Shown piece after piece: positions 8,870 to 15,930 of a DNA stretch of 36,230 nucleotides. The translations under genes and the position numbers were made by a program. The stretch is from an uncultured bacterium (GTDB taxonomy: Bacteria; Verrucomicrobiota; Kiritimatiellia; CAIQIC01; Lenti-01). The notes beneath the pieces are model-generated. The model saw only the letters and a list, made by a program, of their open reading frames with translations, ran no database searches and was not told the DNA's origin. The stretch covers positions 1-36,230 of the forward strand of contig CACXEY010000275.1 of NCBI GenBank assembly GCA_902766695.1, in the 5' to 3' direction. Positions within the stretch are counted from its first letter, which is position 1. Each line of letters opens with the position of its first letter.

Positions 8870-8938
8870 CTTGCGACTTGCGACTTGCGACTTGAGGGGA
8901 CCCGGCAATCAAGTCGCAAGTCGCAAGTCGCCAAGTCG
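8869..8938. repeat. Heptamer (CGACTTG) inverted-repeat hairpin between convergent genes
   Basis: Tandem copies of CGACTTG at 8869-8895 face their reverse complement at 8909-8930. Arms 8874-8895 and 8909-8930 form a perfect 22-bp stem with a 13-nt loop, and a further CAAGTCG lies at 8932-8938. It fills the gap between the glycosyltransferase stop and the convergent GTPase gene and probably works as a two-way terminator, although there is no clear T run. Confidence 0.8.
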
Positions 8939-8948
8939 TTTCCCCCCT

Positions 8949-10955
8949 TCAGCCGCCCACCGCCACCCCGAGGCGCCCGAGCGCCTTGATGGCGTCGGCG
9001 TTGCCTTGGGCGGCGGCCTTGCGGTACCACTCGATGGCGGGGGCGTTGTCGCCGGTCTTGCGGGCGCGGAGCTCGGCCTTGCGGCCGACGACGAACTGCG
9101 CGGCGGCGTTCCCGGCCTCCGCCTGCGCGTCGAGCCACTCGGGCGCGCCTTCGGCGCCGTGGTTGCCGGCGATCAGGACCCAGCGGACGGACTCGGTATC
9201 GTACCCGGCGGGCCCCTTTCCGGCGAGGAAGAGGCGGCCGAGTGCGGCCTGGGCTTCCGCGTCGCCGGCGCCCGCCTTCGCGGCGAGCCAGAGCGAGGCC
9301 TGGGGCTGCTGGCGGGCGGCGGCATCGGCCATGAGGCGGAGGGCCTCTTTGGGGTCGCGGTCGCCGCCCTTGCCTTCGTCGAGCATGCGGGCGACGATGT
9401 AGCGGGCGGCCGGATCGCCGCTGTCGGAGAGCCGCCGCACGTGGCGGACGACGCCGTGGAACTGGGCGATGTCGGCGGGCTGCGCGTACGTCCAGCGGCA
9501 GGCGTCGAAATCGGCCGCGGCGTCTCCGGGATTGCTCTGGCCGTCGGCTCCGGCGAGCCGGACGTGGACGAGGGCGAGGTCGGCCCCGGCGGCCCGGTAC
9601 TTGCGGGCGGAGAGCAGCGCCTTGCGCGCGTCGTCGGGGCGGATGGCGGAGATGCGCAGCCCGCGGTCGAGGCAGTGGCGGCCGTAGGCGCGGCGCGCGG
9701 CGGGCAACCCGTAATGGAAGGCCAGCGCGAGCACGACGGCGGCCAGCAACCACGGCAGATGCCGCATCAGGCGCCGGAAGAACCGCTTGTTGGGGGTGTG
9801 GCGCCCGCCGTGGCGGTGGTGGTGGTGGTGATGGTGGGATGCGGACGGGGCGCTGCCTCCCCCGGAACCCGCCGCGGCGGCCGCCGTACGCTTCCCCGCC
9901 TCCGGCGCGGAGTGCGAATGCGGGCGCGAACCGCCGTGCGAATGCGTCCGCGGCGGGATTTCGCGCTTGGGTGCGGGCGCGGCCAGCAGGGGGAAGGCGG
10001 CTTTCAGCGCGTCCGCGACGGTTCCGTCCGCCGGCGGTTCGTCCGCGAAGCGGCGCAGGGCGTCCGCCACCTCCGGCGCGAAAAACAGCGCGTGGTTGCC
10101 CTGTGCGTACCACGGCGCCTGCCCGCGCAGGGCATCCAGACGCCCGGCGGCCGCGCGCAGGGCGTCCGCATCGGGGGCGGGGTCGGCGGCGAGCGGCGCC
10201 CAGACGCGGCGCGCTTCGTCGAGCAGCCCGTCGAGCGGCGCGGTTTTCTCGAACATCGAAAACAGCAGCGGCTGGATCCCCACCTCCGGGTCCTCGGGCT
10301 TCACCGACGACACCGCGAACCCCGGCAGCGCCGGATAGTTGTCCGCCAGCAGCGGCAGCCGCCTGCGCAGGATGCCGGCGAAATCGTTCCCCGACGCCGG
10401 ATCCCGGTCCGCGTGCGTCAGCACCAGCGCGACCGCCGGAGGGTAGGGGAGGGCGAGCAGATGGCGGATGCAGGCGTTGGTGGCCCATACCGTGTCGAGG
10501 TGGGCCGCCTGGTCCTCCCCGTCCCCGCGGATCGTCGACACGTCGAACAGCACCAGCACGCGCGTGGCCCCGGCGAGGCGCGCCTTCAGGGCCTCCAAAT
10601 CCGGGCGCAACGCCTCCGCGCGGGCGGCGAAGGCGGCGGGATCGTCCTGGCCGTCGGCTTTCTGGAACGCGGCGCGGAACAGCTCCGGCGGGCACTCGGG
10701 CACGTCGAGCGCGAACAGCTCCTCCTGCCCGCGGCAGACGGTGAAGCGCAGGTCGGCGTAGCGGCCGGGCTGTTCGGGCGGGCGCGGCACGGCGTAGAGG
10801 GACGCGGGCATCTGTTCGAGGAAGCGGAACGCGGCCTGGTTTTCCGGCTTGAGCCGCAACCCGGCATCGGCATGGCCCGCGAAGACCTTGGCCAACGCCA
10901 TGGCCAGCACGGTCTTGCCCGAACCTTCCACGCCCAATATCAGGATGTCATCCAT
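8949..10955 (-). CDS. P-loop GTPase-like protein with His tract, one TM segment and Sel1 repeats
   Basis: 668 residues. The ATG at 10955 is preceded by GGAAAGGAA, a good ribosome-binding site; longer in-frame starts are less likely. Residues 8-15 (GVEGSGKT) are a Walker A motif. VLVLFDVS and LVLTHADRD later in the domain resemble Walker B and the base-recognition loop of TRAFAC-type GTPases, with T-H-A-D where N/T-K-x-D is normal. A Gly/Ala/Ser/His-rich linker holds seven consecutive His near residue 375. One hydrophobic segment (about 397-415) follows, then C-terminal Sel1-like repeats (GDPAARYIVARMLDEG, GDAEAQAALGRLFLAGKG, GNAAAQFVVG, GNADAIKALGRLG). Likely an inner-membrane protein with a cytoplasmic NTPase and a periplasmic helical platform. 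Role unknown. Confidence 0.8.
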   Translation of the reverse strand: MDDILILGVEGSGKTVLAMALAKVFAGHADAGLRLKPENQAAFRFLEQMPASLYAVPRPPEQPGRYADLRFTVCRGQEELFALDVPECPPELFRAAFQKADGQDDPAAFAARAEALRPDLEALKARLAGATRVLVLFDVSTIRGDGEDQAAHLDTVWATNACIRHLLALPYPPAVALVLTHADRDPASGNDFAGILRRRLPLLADNYPALPGFAVSSVKPEDPEVGIQPLLFSMFEKTAPLDGLLDEARRVWAPLAADPAPDADALRAAAGRLDALRGQAPWYAQGNHALFFAPEVADALRRFADEPPADGTVADALKAAFPLLAAPAPKREIPPRTHSHGGSRPHSHSAPEAGKRTAAAAAGSGGGSAPSASHHHHHHHRHGGRHTPNKRFFRRLMRHLPWLLAAVVLALAFHYGLPAARRAYGRHCLDRGLRISAIRPDDARKALLSARKYRAAGADLALVHVRLAGADGQSNPGDAAADFDACRWTYAQPADIAQFHGVVRHVRRLSDSGDPAARYIVARMLDEGKGGDRDPKEALRLMADAAARQQPQASLWLAAKAGAGDAEAQAALGRLFLAGKGPAGYDTESVRWVLIAGNHGAEGAPEWLDAQAEAGNAAAQFVVGRKAELRARKTGDNAPAIEWYRKAAAQGNADAIKALGRLGVAVGG

Positions 10956-11107
10956 CTGCGATTCCTTTCCGATTTCACGATATCCCATCCATCCTAAGCG
11001 CATCCGCCCTTTTCCGCAACGGATTTTCCGCCCCCGGCCGGTTTGTTCCGGTTTTCCCGGGTCCCTGTGCCGGAGAAGGGCCTGCTTTGCGCCTCCGTGA
11101 AGAGCCG

Positions 11108-11129
11108 GGCGGCGGGTTCCCTCGCCGCC
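11108..11129. repeat. REP-like palindrome (GGCGGCG...CGCCGCC)
   Basis: Stem of 9 bp with one wobble around TTCC. The palindrome and about 45 nt after it resemble 18634-18700, so this is a longer dispersed repeat rather than a chance hairpin. Confidence 0.65.
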
Positions 11130-11426
11130 GGAAGCCGGAACGTGCAATCGGATGTTCACGGATGGGCGGATGGAAACCGGGGGATCGCATGCTCCCGCGC
11201 ATTCCGGCGCCCCCCTCTTCCCCGCTGCCGCCGCCCGTTCCGTCCCGCATGGTTTTGAAAACAGGAAAAACATTGGCATTCCACCCCTTCCGACCCCATT
11301 CCCTCCCGCATGAAAAACACCCGCCGTCCGCCCCCCCCCCATGGCTTTCCCCCCGTCCGCCCCGCCGGCCCTCAAACCCCTATGGCGGCCCGTGCCGGTC
11401 CGCCCGCTCTTCCCGCCAAAAAACAA

Positions 11427-11455
11427 TCGACGCCCCGCGCCCGATGGTGTACCTT
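11427..11455 (+). promoter_or_regulatory. Possible promoter of the pseudopilin operon
   Basis: TCGACG (11427-11432), 17-nt spacer, TACCTT (11450-11455), about 60 nt before the first pseudopilin ATG. Spacing and boxes resemble the glf promoter. Confidence 0.4.
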
Positions 11456-11515
11456 TCAGTCGGTCGAGGCGTGTGCCTCCCCGGACAGGCATCCATCGAA
11501 CGCAAGGAGACGGGC

Positions 11516-12076
11516 ATGGACAGGACAGAACGGGCTTCGCGGCGGCAGGGTTTCACCCTGATCGAGCTGCTGGTGGTCATCGGCATCATCGCGCTTCTGG
11601 CGGCAATCATCGTACCGGCCCTCAACGGCGCCCTCCGCACCGCCACCAAGGCCCGCGCCATGCAGATGTGCAAGGACCTCCAGGGCGCCTGCCAGCGCTA
11701 TTTCTCCGAATACAACCGCATGCCCGTTTCCAAGGGAACCAAGCACGGCCAGAAGGACATGAAGTACGCCGAAGACAACTTCGAGGTCGTCGACATCCTG
11801 ATCCTCTCCGACGACCTCAAGGAGACCGACCTCCCCGTCGTGAACCCCCGGTCCATCCGCTTCCTCGACATGGACGCCAAGACCCTCGAAACCTACAACG
11901 ACGACAAGACCAAGGGCCTCCTCGACCCCTGGAAGAACCCCTACGAACTGTTCTTCGACATGACCTTCGACGACGTCGTCGACCTCGACGGCATCGAGTT
12001 CCGCGCCAAGGTCGGCGTCCGCAGCGCCGGTCCCGACGGCGAATGGGACACGAAGGACGACATCCGCACCTGGTAA
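11516..12076 (+). CDS. Type II secretion-like major pseudopilin, GspG-like (1)
   Basis: 186 residues. ATG chosen because AAGGAG lies 8 nt upstream. A 12-residue basic leader ending in Gly is followed by FTLIELLVVIGIIALLAAI, the prepilin peptidase site with Glu at +5 and the N-terminal hydrophobic helix. The C-terminal domain has LLDPWKNPYEL and ends SAGPDGEWDTKDDIRTW, the calcium-loop signature of GspG. It should be cleaved and methylated by a prepilin peptidase and assemble into a periplasmic pseudopilus. First gene of a seven-gene operon. Confidence 0.88.
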   Translation: MDRTERASRRQGFTLIELLVVIGIIALLAAIIVPALNGALRTATKARAMQMCKDLQGACQRYFSEYNRMPVSKGTKHGQKDMKYAEDNFEVVDILILSDDLKETDLPVVNPRSIRFLDMDAKTLETYNDDKTKGLLDPWKNPYELFFDMTFDDVVDLDGIEFRAKVGVRSAGPDGEWDTKDDIRTW

Positions 12077-12094
12077 CCCCGAAAGGCCCCTCCC

Positions 12095-12736
12095 ATGAAA
12101 AATCCCCTGCCCCCCTCCCCCTCCGGGCTTCCTAGTCCGCGAAGCGGTTTTCACGTTTTTCAATGTTCCCTTTCCGCCTCTTCCGCGTCCGGCTTCACCC
12201 TCGTCGAGATGCTCGTCGTCGTGGCCGTCATCGCCATCCTCGCCTCCATCCTGATCCCCTCCGTCGGCGCCGCCCAGAAATCCGCGAAGAAGCGCAAGGC
12301 CGAGGTCGAGTGCAACGCCATCAAGACCGCCGTCGAGCAGTTCTTCTCCGACTTCAAGTACATGCCGTGGGGCGACCCCGACGACGCCAAGGCCCGCGTC
12401 GGCGACGACAAGTGGACCCAGACCCCGGACGAGCACAAGAACGCCATGTCCCTCCTCCGCGGCGAAAACAAGCTCCTCAAGGCCTACCTCGAGATTTCCA
12501 CCCGCGACGCCAAGGGTTCCTCCGCCTCCGAGGAAGAGGACGAAGGCATCTTCTACGACCCTTGGAAGAACCCCTACCACATCGGCATGGACCGCAACCT
12601 CGACCAGCAGGTCGACTACACCTACGGCGGCAGCACCAAAACCTACAAGACCCGCGTCCTCGTCCTCTCCAACGGCCCCGACGGCGAACCCGACACCGAA
12701 GACGACATCCGCACCTTCGACCTCATCCTCGACTGA
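12095..12736 (+). CDS. Pseudopilin, GspG-like (2), with repeat-derived leader
   Basis: 213 residues. The spacer before the ATG contains GAAAGG. The helix FTLVEMLVVVAVIAILASI starts at residue 34, so the leader is 33 residues long, far more than the usual 6-15. Codons 12-27 of this leader overlap a 48-nt repeat also found between genes at 18806-18853. The C-terminal part has FYDPWKNPYHIGMDRN and GPDGEPDTEDDIRTF as in GspG. Either the long leader is tolerated or a non-ATG start further in is used. Confidence 0.83.
   Translation: MKNPLPPSPSGLPSPRSGFHVFQCSLSASSASGFTLVEMLVVVAVIAILASILIPSVGAAQKSAKKRKAEVECNAIKTAVEQFFSDFKYMPWGDPDDAKARVGDDKWTQTPDEHKNAMSLLRGENKLLKAYLEISTRDAKGSSASEEEDEGIFYDPWKNPYHIGMDRNLDQQVDYTYGGSTKTYKTRVLVLSNGPDGEPDTEDDIRTFDLILD
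12128..12175 (+). repeat. 48-nt dispersed repeat inside a pseudopilin leader
   Basis: Matches 18806-18853 at 42 of 48 positions, same strand. Here it is read as protein (LPSPRSGFHVFQC). At 18806 it is non-coding. Confidence 0.8.
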
Positions 12737-12756
12737 CCCCGAAAGGAACCCCTCCC

Positions 12757-13434
12757 ATGAAACACCCCCTCCCTTCTTCCCTTCCCCTCGCCTCCTCCGC
12801 GTCTCCGCGTCTCCGCGCGAGTCATTCCTCTCCGCGTCTCCGTCTCTCTGCGTCTCTGCGTGAGTTCCGTGCTTCCTCCACCGCCGCCTTCACCCTCGTC
12901 GAGCTCCTCGTCGTCATCGTCATCCTCGGCATCCTCCTCGCCATGATGGTTCCCGCCGCCGGCATGATTCTCAAGCGCGTCAAGGTCGCCCAGGCCCGTT
13001 CCGACGCCCAGGTCGTCGTCGCCACCATGTCCAAGTACCGCCTCGAATACAACCGCTGGCCCGACGTCAAGGAAGTCGCCGAAGGCTACGCCGGCACCTC
13101 CAAGGAGTGGGTGGACATCATGAATCCCGACATCACCACCGGCACCTCCGCCAAGCGCGACCCTAACAACTTCCGCCAGCTCCGCTTCCTCGAAATGGGC
13201 AAGGGCATGAGGATCGAGTCCGGCACCCACGAAGGCGGCTTCGGCGACCCCTTCCCCCACAAGGACGGCCGCGTCCCCTTCCTCTACGCCATCGACGACG
13301 ACGGCGACGGCCACGTCAAGAACCCCGACCCCGACAAGGGCGGCGAACTCATCCGCGCCGACGTCGTCGCCTGGTCCGCCGGCCCCGACGGCGATTACAG
13401 GAGCTGGGAAGACAACGTCACCTCCTGGGAATGA
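12757..13434 (+). CDS. Pseudopilin, GspG-like (3), with repeat-derived leader
   Basis: 225 residues from the ATG at 12757, which has AAAGGA upstream in a spacer almost identical to the one before the previous gene. The helix FTLVELLVVIVILGILLAM begins at residue 45, so the leader is 44 residues, and -1 is Ala instead of Gly. The leader is built from repeated CTCCGCGT/CTCTGCGT units. The mature part includes a DPFPHKDGRVPFLYAIDDDG segment and ends SAGPDGDYRSWEDNVTSWE, a variant GspG tail. Confidence 0.8.
   Translation: MKHPLPSSLPLASSASPRLRASHSSPRLRLSASLREFRASSTAAFTLVELLVVIVILGILLAMMVPAAGMILKRVKVAQARSDAQVVVATMSKYRLEYNRWPDVKEVAEGYAGTSKEWVDIMNPDITTGTSAKRDPNNFRQLRFLEMGKGMRIESGTHEGGFGDPFPHKDGRVPFLYAIDDDGDGHVKNPDPDKGGELIRADVVAWSAGPDGDYRSWEDNVTSWE
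12790..12868 (+). repeat. Degenerate tandem repeat CTCCGCGT/CTCTGCGT within a coding leader
   Basis: Short runs of TCTCCGCG and TCTCTGCG alternate through this stretch. Sequences of this type are common intergenic repeats in several bacterial phyla (recalled, not searched). Here they encode residues of the form SPRLRLSASLR. Confidence 0.6.
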
Positions 13435-13447
13435 CCCCTGGAATTCA

Positions 13448-13621
13448 GAAAACAACTCAGGACAACTCGAAAACAATGAACCCGACAACTTCCCCTACCG
13501 GCCTCCCCCCTCCTTCCCGTTCGCCGTTCCCGGCAAATGGATTACGGGCTTGGAAGTCTGAAAGGCTCCGTTGTTTGCCCTCCTTGTCCATTTTCAGAAG
13601 AAGTTGTCCCGAGTTGTTTTC
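13448..13621. repeat. 174-nt segment with 20-bp terminal inverted repeats (MITE-like)
   Basis: Left arm 13448-13467 and right arm 13602-13621 are inverted copies with 19 of 20 matches; 134 nt lie between. It covers the end of the intergenic gap and the leader codons of the next pseudopilin gene. No transposase is encoded, and a target duplication longer than CA was not seen. Confidence 0.6.
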
Positions 13622-14414
13622 CAAAAAGTCCGCCTTCACCCTCATCGAGCTCCTCGTCGTCGTCGCCATCATCGGCGTCCTCTTCGCCATCGCCATCCCC
13701 GTCTTCGGCAACGCCGGGCGCAAGGACACCTACCGCGCCGCCCAGCAGGTCGCCACCACCCTCCGCCTCGCCCGCCAGCACGCCATCTCCAAGCGCCAGT
13801 GGACCTTCGTCATCTTCCCCAACCGCGACGGCACCTTCTCCGCCGACCCCAAGGCCCTCAACAACATCAAGAAGTGCCTCCGCAGCTACGCCGTCGTCGC
13901 CGTCACCAACAACATGGACAAGTGGCGCTCCAACGCCGACGAAGGCCCCGTCGTCAACGGCAACGAATCCACCGGCAAGATGTATTTCGAGTTCGTCTCC
14001 GACTGGAAGTACCTGCCCGAGGGCGTGTATTTCGACGACACAACCCCCGGCTCGGGCGACGGCGAGCAGAAAGGCAATTACGTCTTCGCGGGCAAGGGCG
14101 GCACCGGCTACGACGCCTCCAGCGCCTCCCAGTTCAAGTTCCCCTACGACCCCGCGAACCCCAACCAGTCCAGCAAGCAGATGATCATGAGCGCCGTCCT
14201 CTTCAAGCCCAACGGCCGCTACTTCATGATGCAGCAGAGCGGCAAGAAGCACTGGCTCGACCAGAAGTCCGTCCGCCTCTACCTCACCTCCGCCCGCTAC
14301 TACGAATTCGACGGCCAGTCCTCCCTGGCCGAGCCCGTCGCCATCCCCGGCACCAACACCATGCTCCAGTTCCAGGCCAAGACCGGCATGGTCAAGATTC
14401 TGGACGCCAACTGA
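13476..14414 (+). CDS. Pseudopilin, GspH/FimT-like
   Basis: 312 residues from ATG 13476; an ATG at 13431 overlapping the previous stop is also in frame. From 13476 the leader is 53 residues. A TTG at 13614 would give a normal short leader (MFSKKSA before FTLIELLVVVAIIGVLF) and lies inside the right arm of the inverted repeat, so the start is uncertain. After the helix, YRAAQQVATTLRLARQHAISKRQWTFVIF, shown here as a landmark in two parts (YRAAQQVATTLRLARQHA and ISKRQWTFVIF), is the segment typical of GspH/FimT minor pseudopilins. It probably caps the pseudopilus with the GspI-, J- and K-like products. Confidence 0.8.
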   Translation: MNPTTSPTGLPPPSRSPFPANGLRAWKSERLRCLPSLSIFRRSCPELFSKKSAFTLIELLVVVAIIGVLFAIAIPVFGNAGRKDTYRAAQQVATTLRLARQHAISKRQWTFVIFPNRDGTFSADPKALNNIKKCLRSYAVVAVTNNMDKWRSNADEGPVVNGNESTGKMYFEFVSDWKYLPEGVYFDDTTPGSGDGEQKGNYVFAGKGGTGYDASSASQFKFPYDPANPNQSSKQMIMSAVLFKPNGRYFMMQQSGKKHWLDQKSVRLYLTSARYYEFDGQSSLAEPVAIPGTNTMLQFQAKTGMVKILDAN

Positions 14415-14432
14415 CCGGAAAGGACCCCCGGC

Positions 14433-14996
14433 ATGAACACTCCGAATCCATCCCCCGCCCGCTCCAATGCCGGCTACTCGCTGGTGGAAGTCACCCTCGC
14501 CCTCCTCGTGGTCGCCATCGGGCTGACTTCGACCTTCTCGCTCTTCCCCGAGGCGATGAAGAACACCCGCACCGCCGTCAGCGACACCGAAGTCGCCCTC
14601 TTCGCCGACTACGTCTTCAGCACCCTTGCCGTCGGAGCCGCCGTGGACGGCGCCAACTTCAAGATCAACGACACCGACAACTACGCCTCCCTCGTCCTCG
14701 CGCAGAAACACCTCGACAAGATCGAGCTCAAGACCGGCTCCCTCGCCAACTTCTACTGGATCCCGGAAGACGACGACATGGGCACCGGCGACTGGGACCT
14801 CGCGGAAGACGCCGGCTACTGGTCCACCGCCTTCTCCTACCGCCTTTCCTACGGCCGGCGCAACAAGGGCAACAACCGCGACACCATCTACGCCACCCTC
14901 GAAGTCTGGCCCGGCGAATGGAAGTCCATCGCCGACGAGAAGACCTTCAAGCCCTACGTCTTCTACCGGGAAATCCTCCCGTACCCCAACCTGTGA
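14433..14996 (+). CDS. Minor pseudopilin, GspI-like
   Basis: 187 residues. A 14-residue leader ends in Gly before YSLVEVTLALLVVAIGLTST, with Glu at +5 and Tyr instead of Phe at +1. GGAAAGGACC precedes the ATG. The first 40 residues and the place in the operon, between GspH-like and GspJ-like genes, point to GspI; the rest shows no clear motif. GspI nucleates the tip complex with GspJ and GspK in known systems. Confidence 0.75.
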   Translation: MNTPNPSPARSNAGYSLVEVTLALLVVAIGLTSTFSLFPEAMKNTRTAVSDTEVALFADYVFSTLAVGAAVDGANFKINDTDNYASLVLAQKHLDKIELKTGSLANFYWIPEDDDMGTGDWDLAEDAGYWSTAFSYRLSYGRRNKGNNRDTIYATLEVWPGEWKSIADEKTFKPYVFYREILPYPNL

Positions 14997-15013
14997 CGAA
15001 CGGAGCCGATTCC

Positions 15014-15922
15014 ATGAAACGCAGCGCCTTCACCCTCATCGAGGTCCTGGCCTCCATGGCCGTCCTCATGGTCCTCACCCTCGCCCTCACCCGGATGTTC
15101 ATCTCCGCCTCCGACATCACGTCCCGCGGCATGACCTCCATCGCCCGCAACAGCGTCGGCGAGACCGCCATGGAATCCATCCTTCAGGACCTCGACTGCA
15201 TGGTCGTCAACGAACGCGTCGCCTGCTGCAAGATCGCCGACACCGTCGAAGGCCGCTTCGACACCATCTACTTCATCGGCACCTACGGCGACAACGACGA
15301 CGACATGCCCTACGAATACTTCAACTACTTCGTCTCCACGAACATCGTCACCAACTCCCTCGGCGCCGTCTACAAGCGCTTCGACCTCGTCAAGTCCCGC
15401 GTCGTCATGGCCGTCGGCGCCAAGAACAAGTTCTACGCGTTGCTTCCCGACGACAAGGAATGGTGGAATCTCTTCGACAAGGAACTCTCCATGAACGAGC
15501 AGGACCACGAAGTGCTCGCCGAAAACGTCGTCGGCTTCGAAGTCTACTGCCAGGACTGGGCCACCGGCCAGGACCTCAACAGCCCCGGCACCATCCGCTG
15601 GAACGGCGGCAACCGCACCTTCTTCTCCAGCGCCAAGAGCATGTCCATCAAGGACAAGACCGGCCACTCCATCGTGGTGAGCAACCTCCCGCCCGTTGCC
15701 TTCGACGTCAAACTCAAGATCACCAGCCCCGAGGCCGCCACGGAAGGCGGCATGCTCCTCGCTGCCGGCGGTACCGACAACGAAAAGCGCGGTTGGGAAC
15801 TGCTCAACCGCGAGGCCTCCACCCTCTTCGGGCGCGCGATGCCCATGATGGGCGCCACCCAGTTCCGACTCCAGCGGCGCTCCTACAACCCCGTCAGCCA
15901 CTACTACAGCGAAGAAAACTGA
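15014..15922 (+). CDS. Minor pseudopilin, GspJ-like
   Basis: 302 residues. The leader is only MKRSA before FTLIEVLASMAVLMVLTLAL, with Glu at +5. Length, order after the GspI-like gene, and an N-terminal region SVGETAMESILQDLDCMV typical of GspJ support the call. It follows the previous stop after 17 nt. Likely part of the pseudopilus tip. Confidence 0.78.
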   Translation: MKRSAFTLIEVLASMAVLMVLTLALTRMFISASDITSRGMTSIARNSVGETAMESILQDLDCMVVNERVACCKIADTVEGRFDTIYFIGTYGDNDDDMPYEYFNYFVSTNIVTNSLGAVYKRFDLVKSRVVMAVGAKNKFYALLPDDKEWWNLFDKELSMNEQDHEVLAENVVGFEVYCQDWATGQDLNSPGTIRWNGGNRTFFSSAKSMSIKDKTGHSIVVSNLPPVAFDVKLKITSPEAATEGGMLLAAGGTDNEKRGWELLNREASTLFGRAMPMMGATQFRLQRRSYNPVSHYYSEEN

Positions 15923-15930
15923 GGCCTGCC

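Larger units (their letters stand above)
10956..11515. other. 560-nt gene-free stretch between divergent genes
   Basis: No supported gene. It holds a REP-like palindrome (11108-11129), an A-rich stretch near 11256-11272 that partly resembles the 40-nt repeat, C/G homopolymer runs near 11330-11340, and the promoter of the pseudopilin operon. Confidence 0.6.

Noticed and set aside
8869-8938. CRISPR-like repeats
   Set aside because: Units are 7 nt with no unique spacers and form one hairpin; no cas genes in the window.
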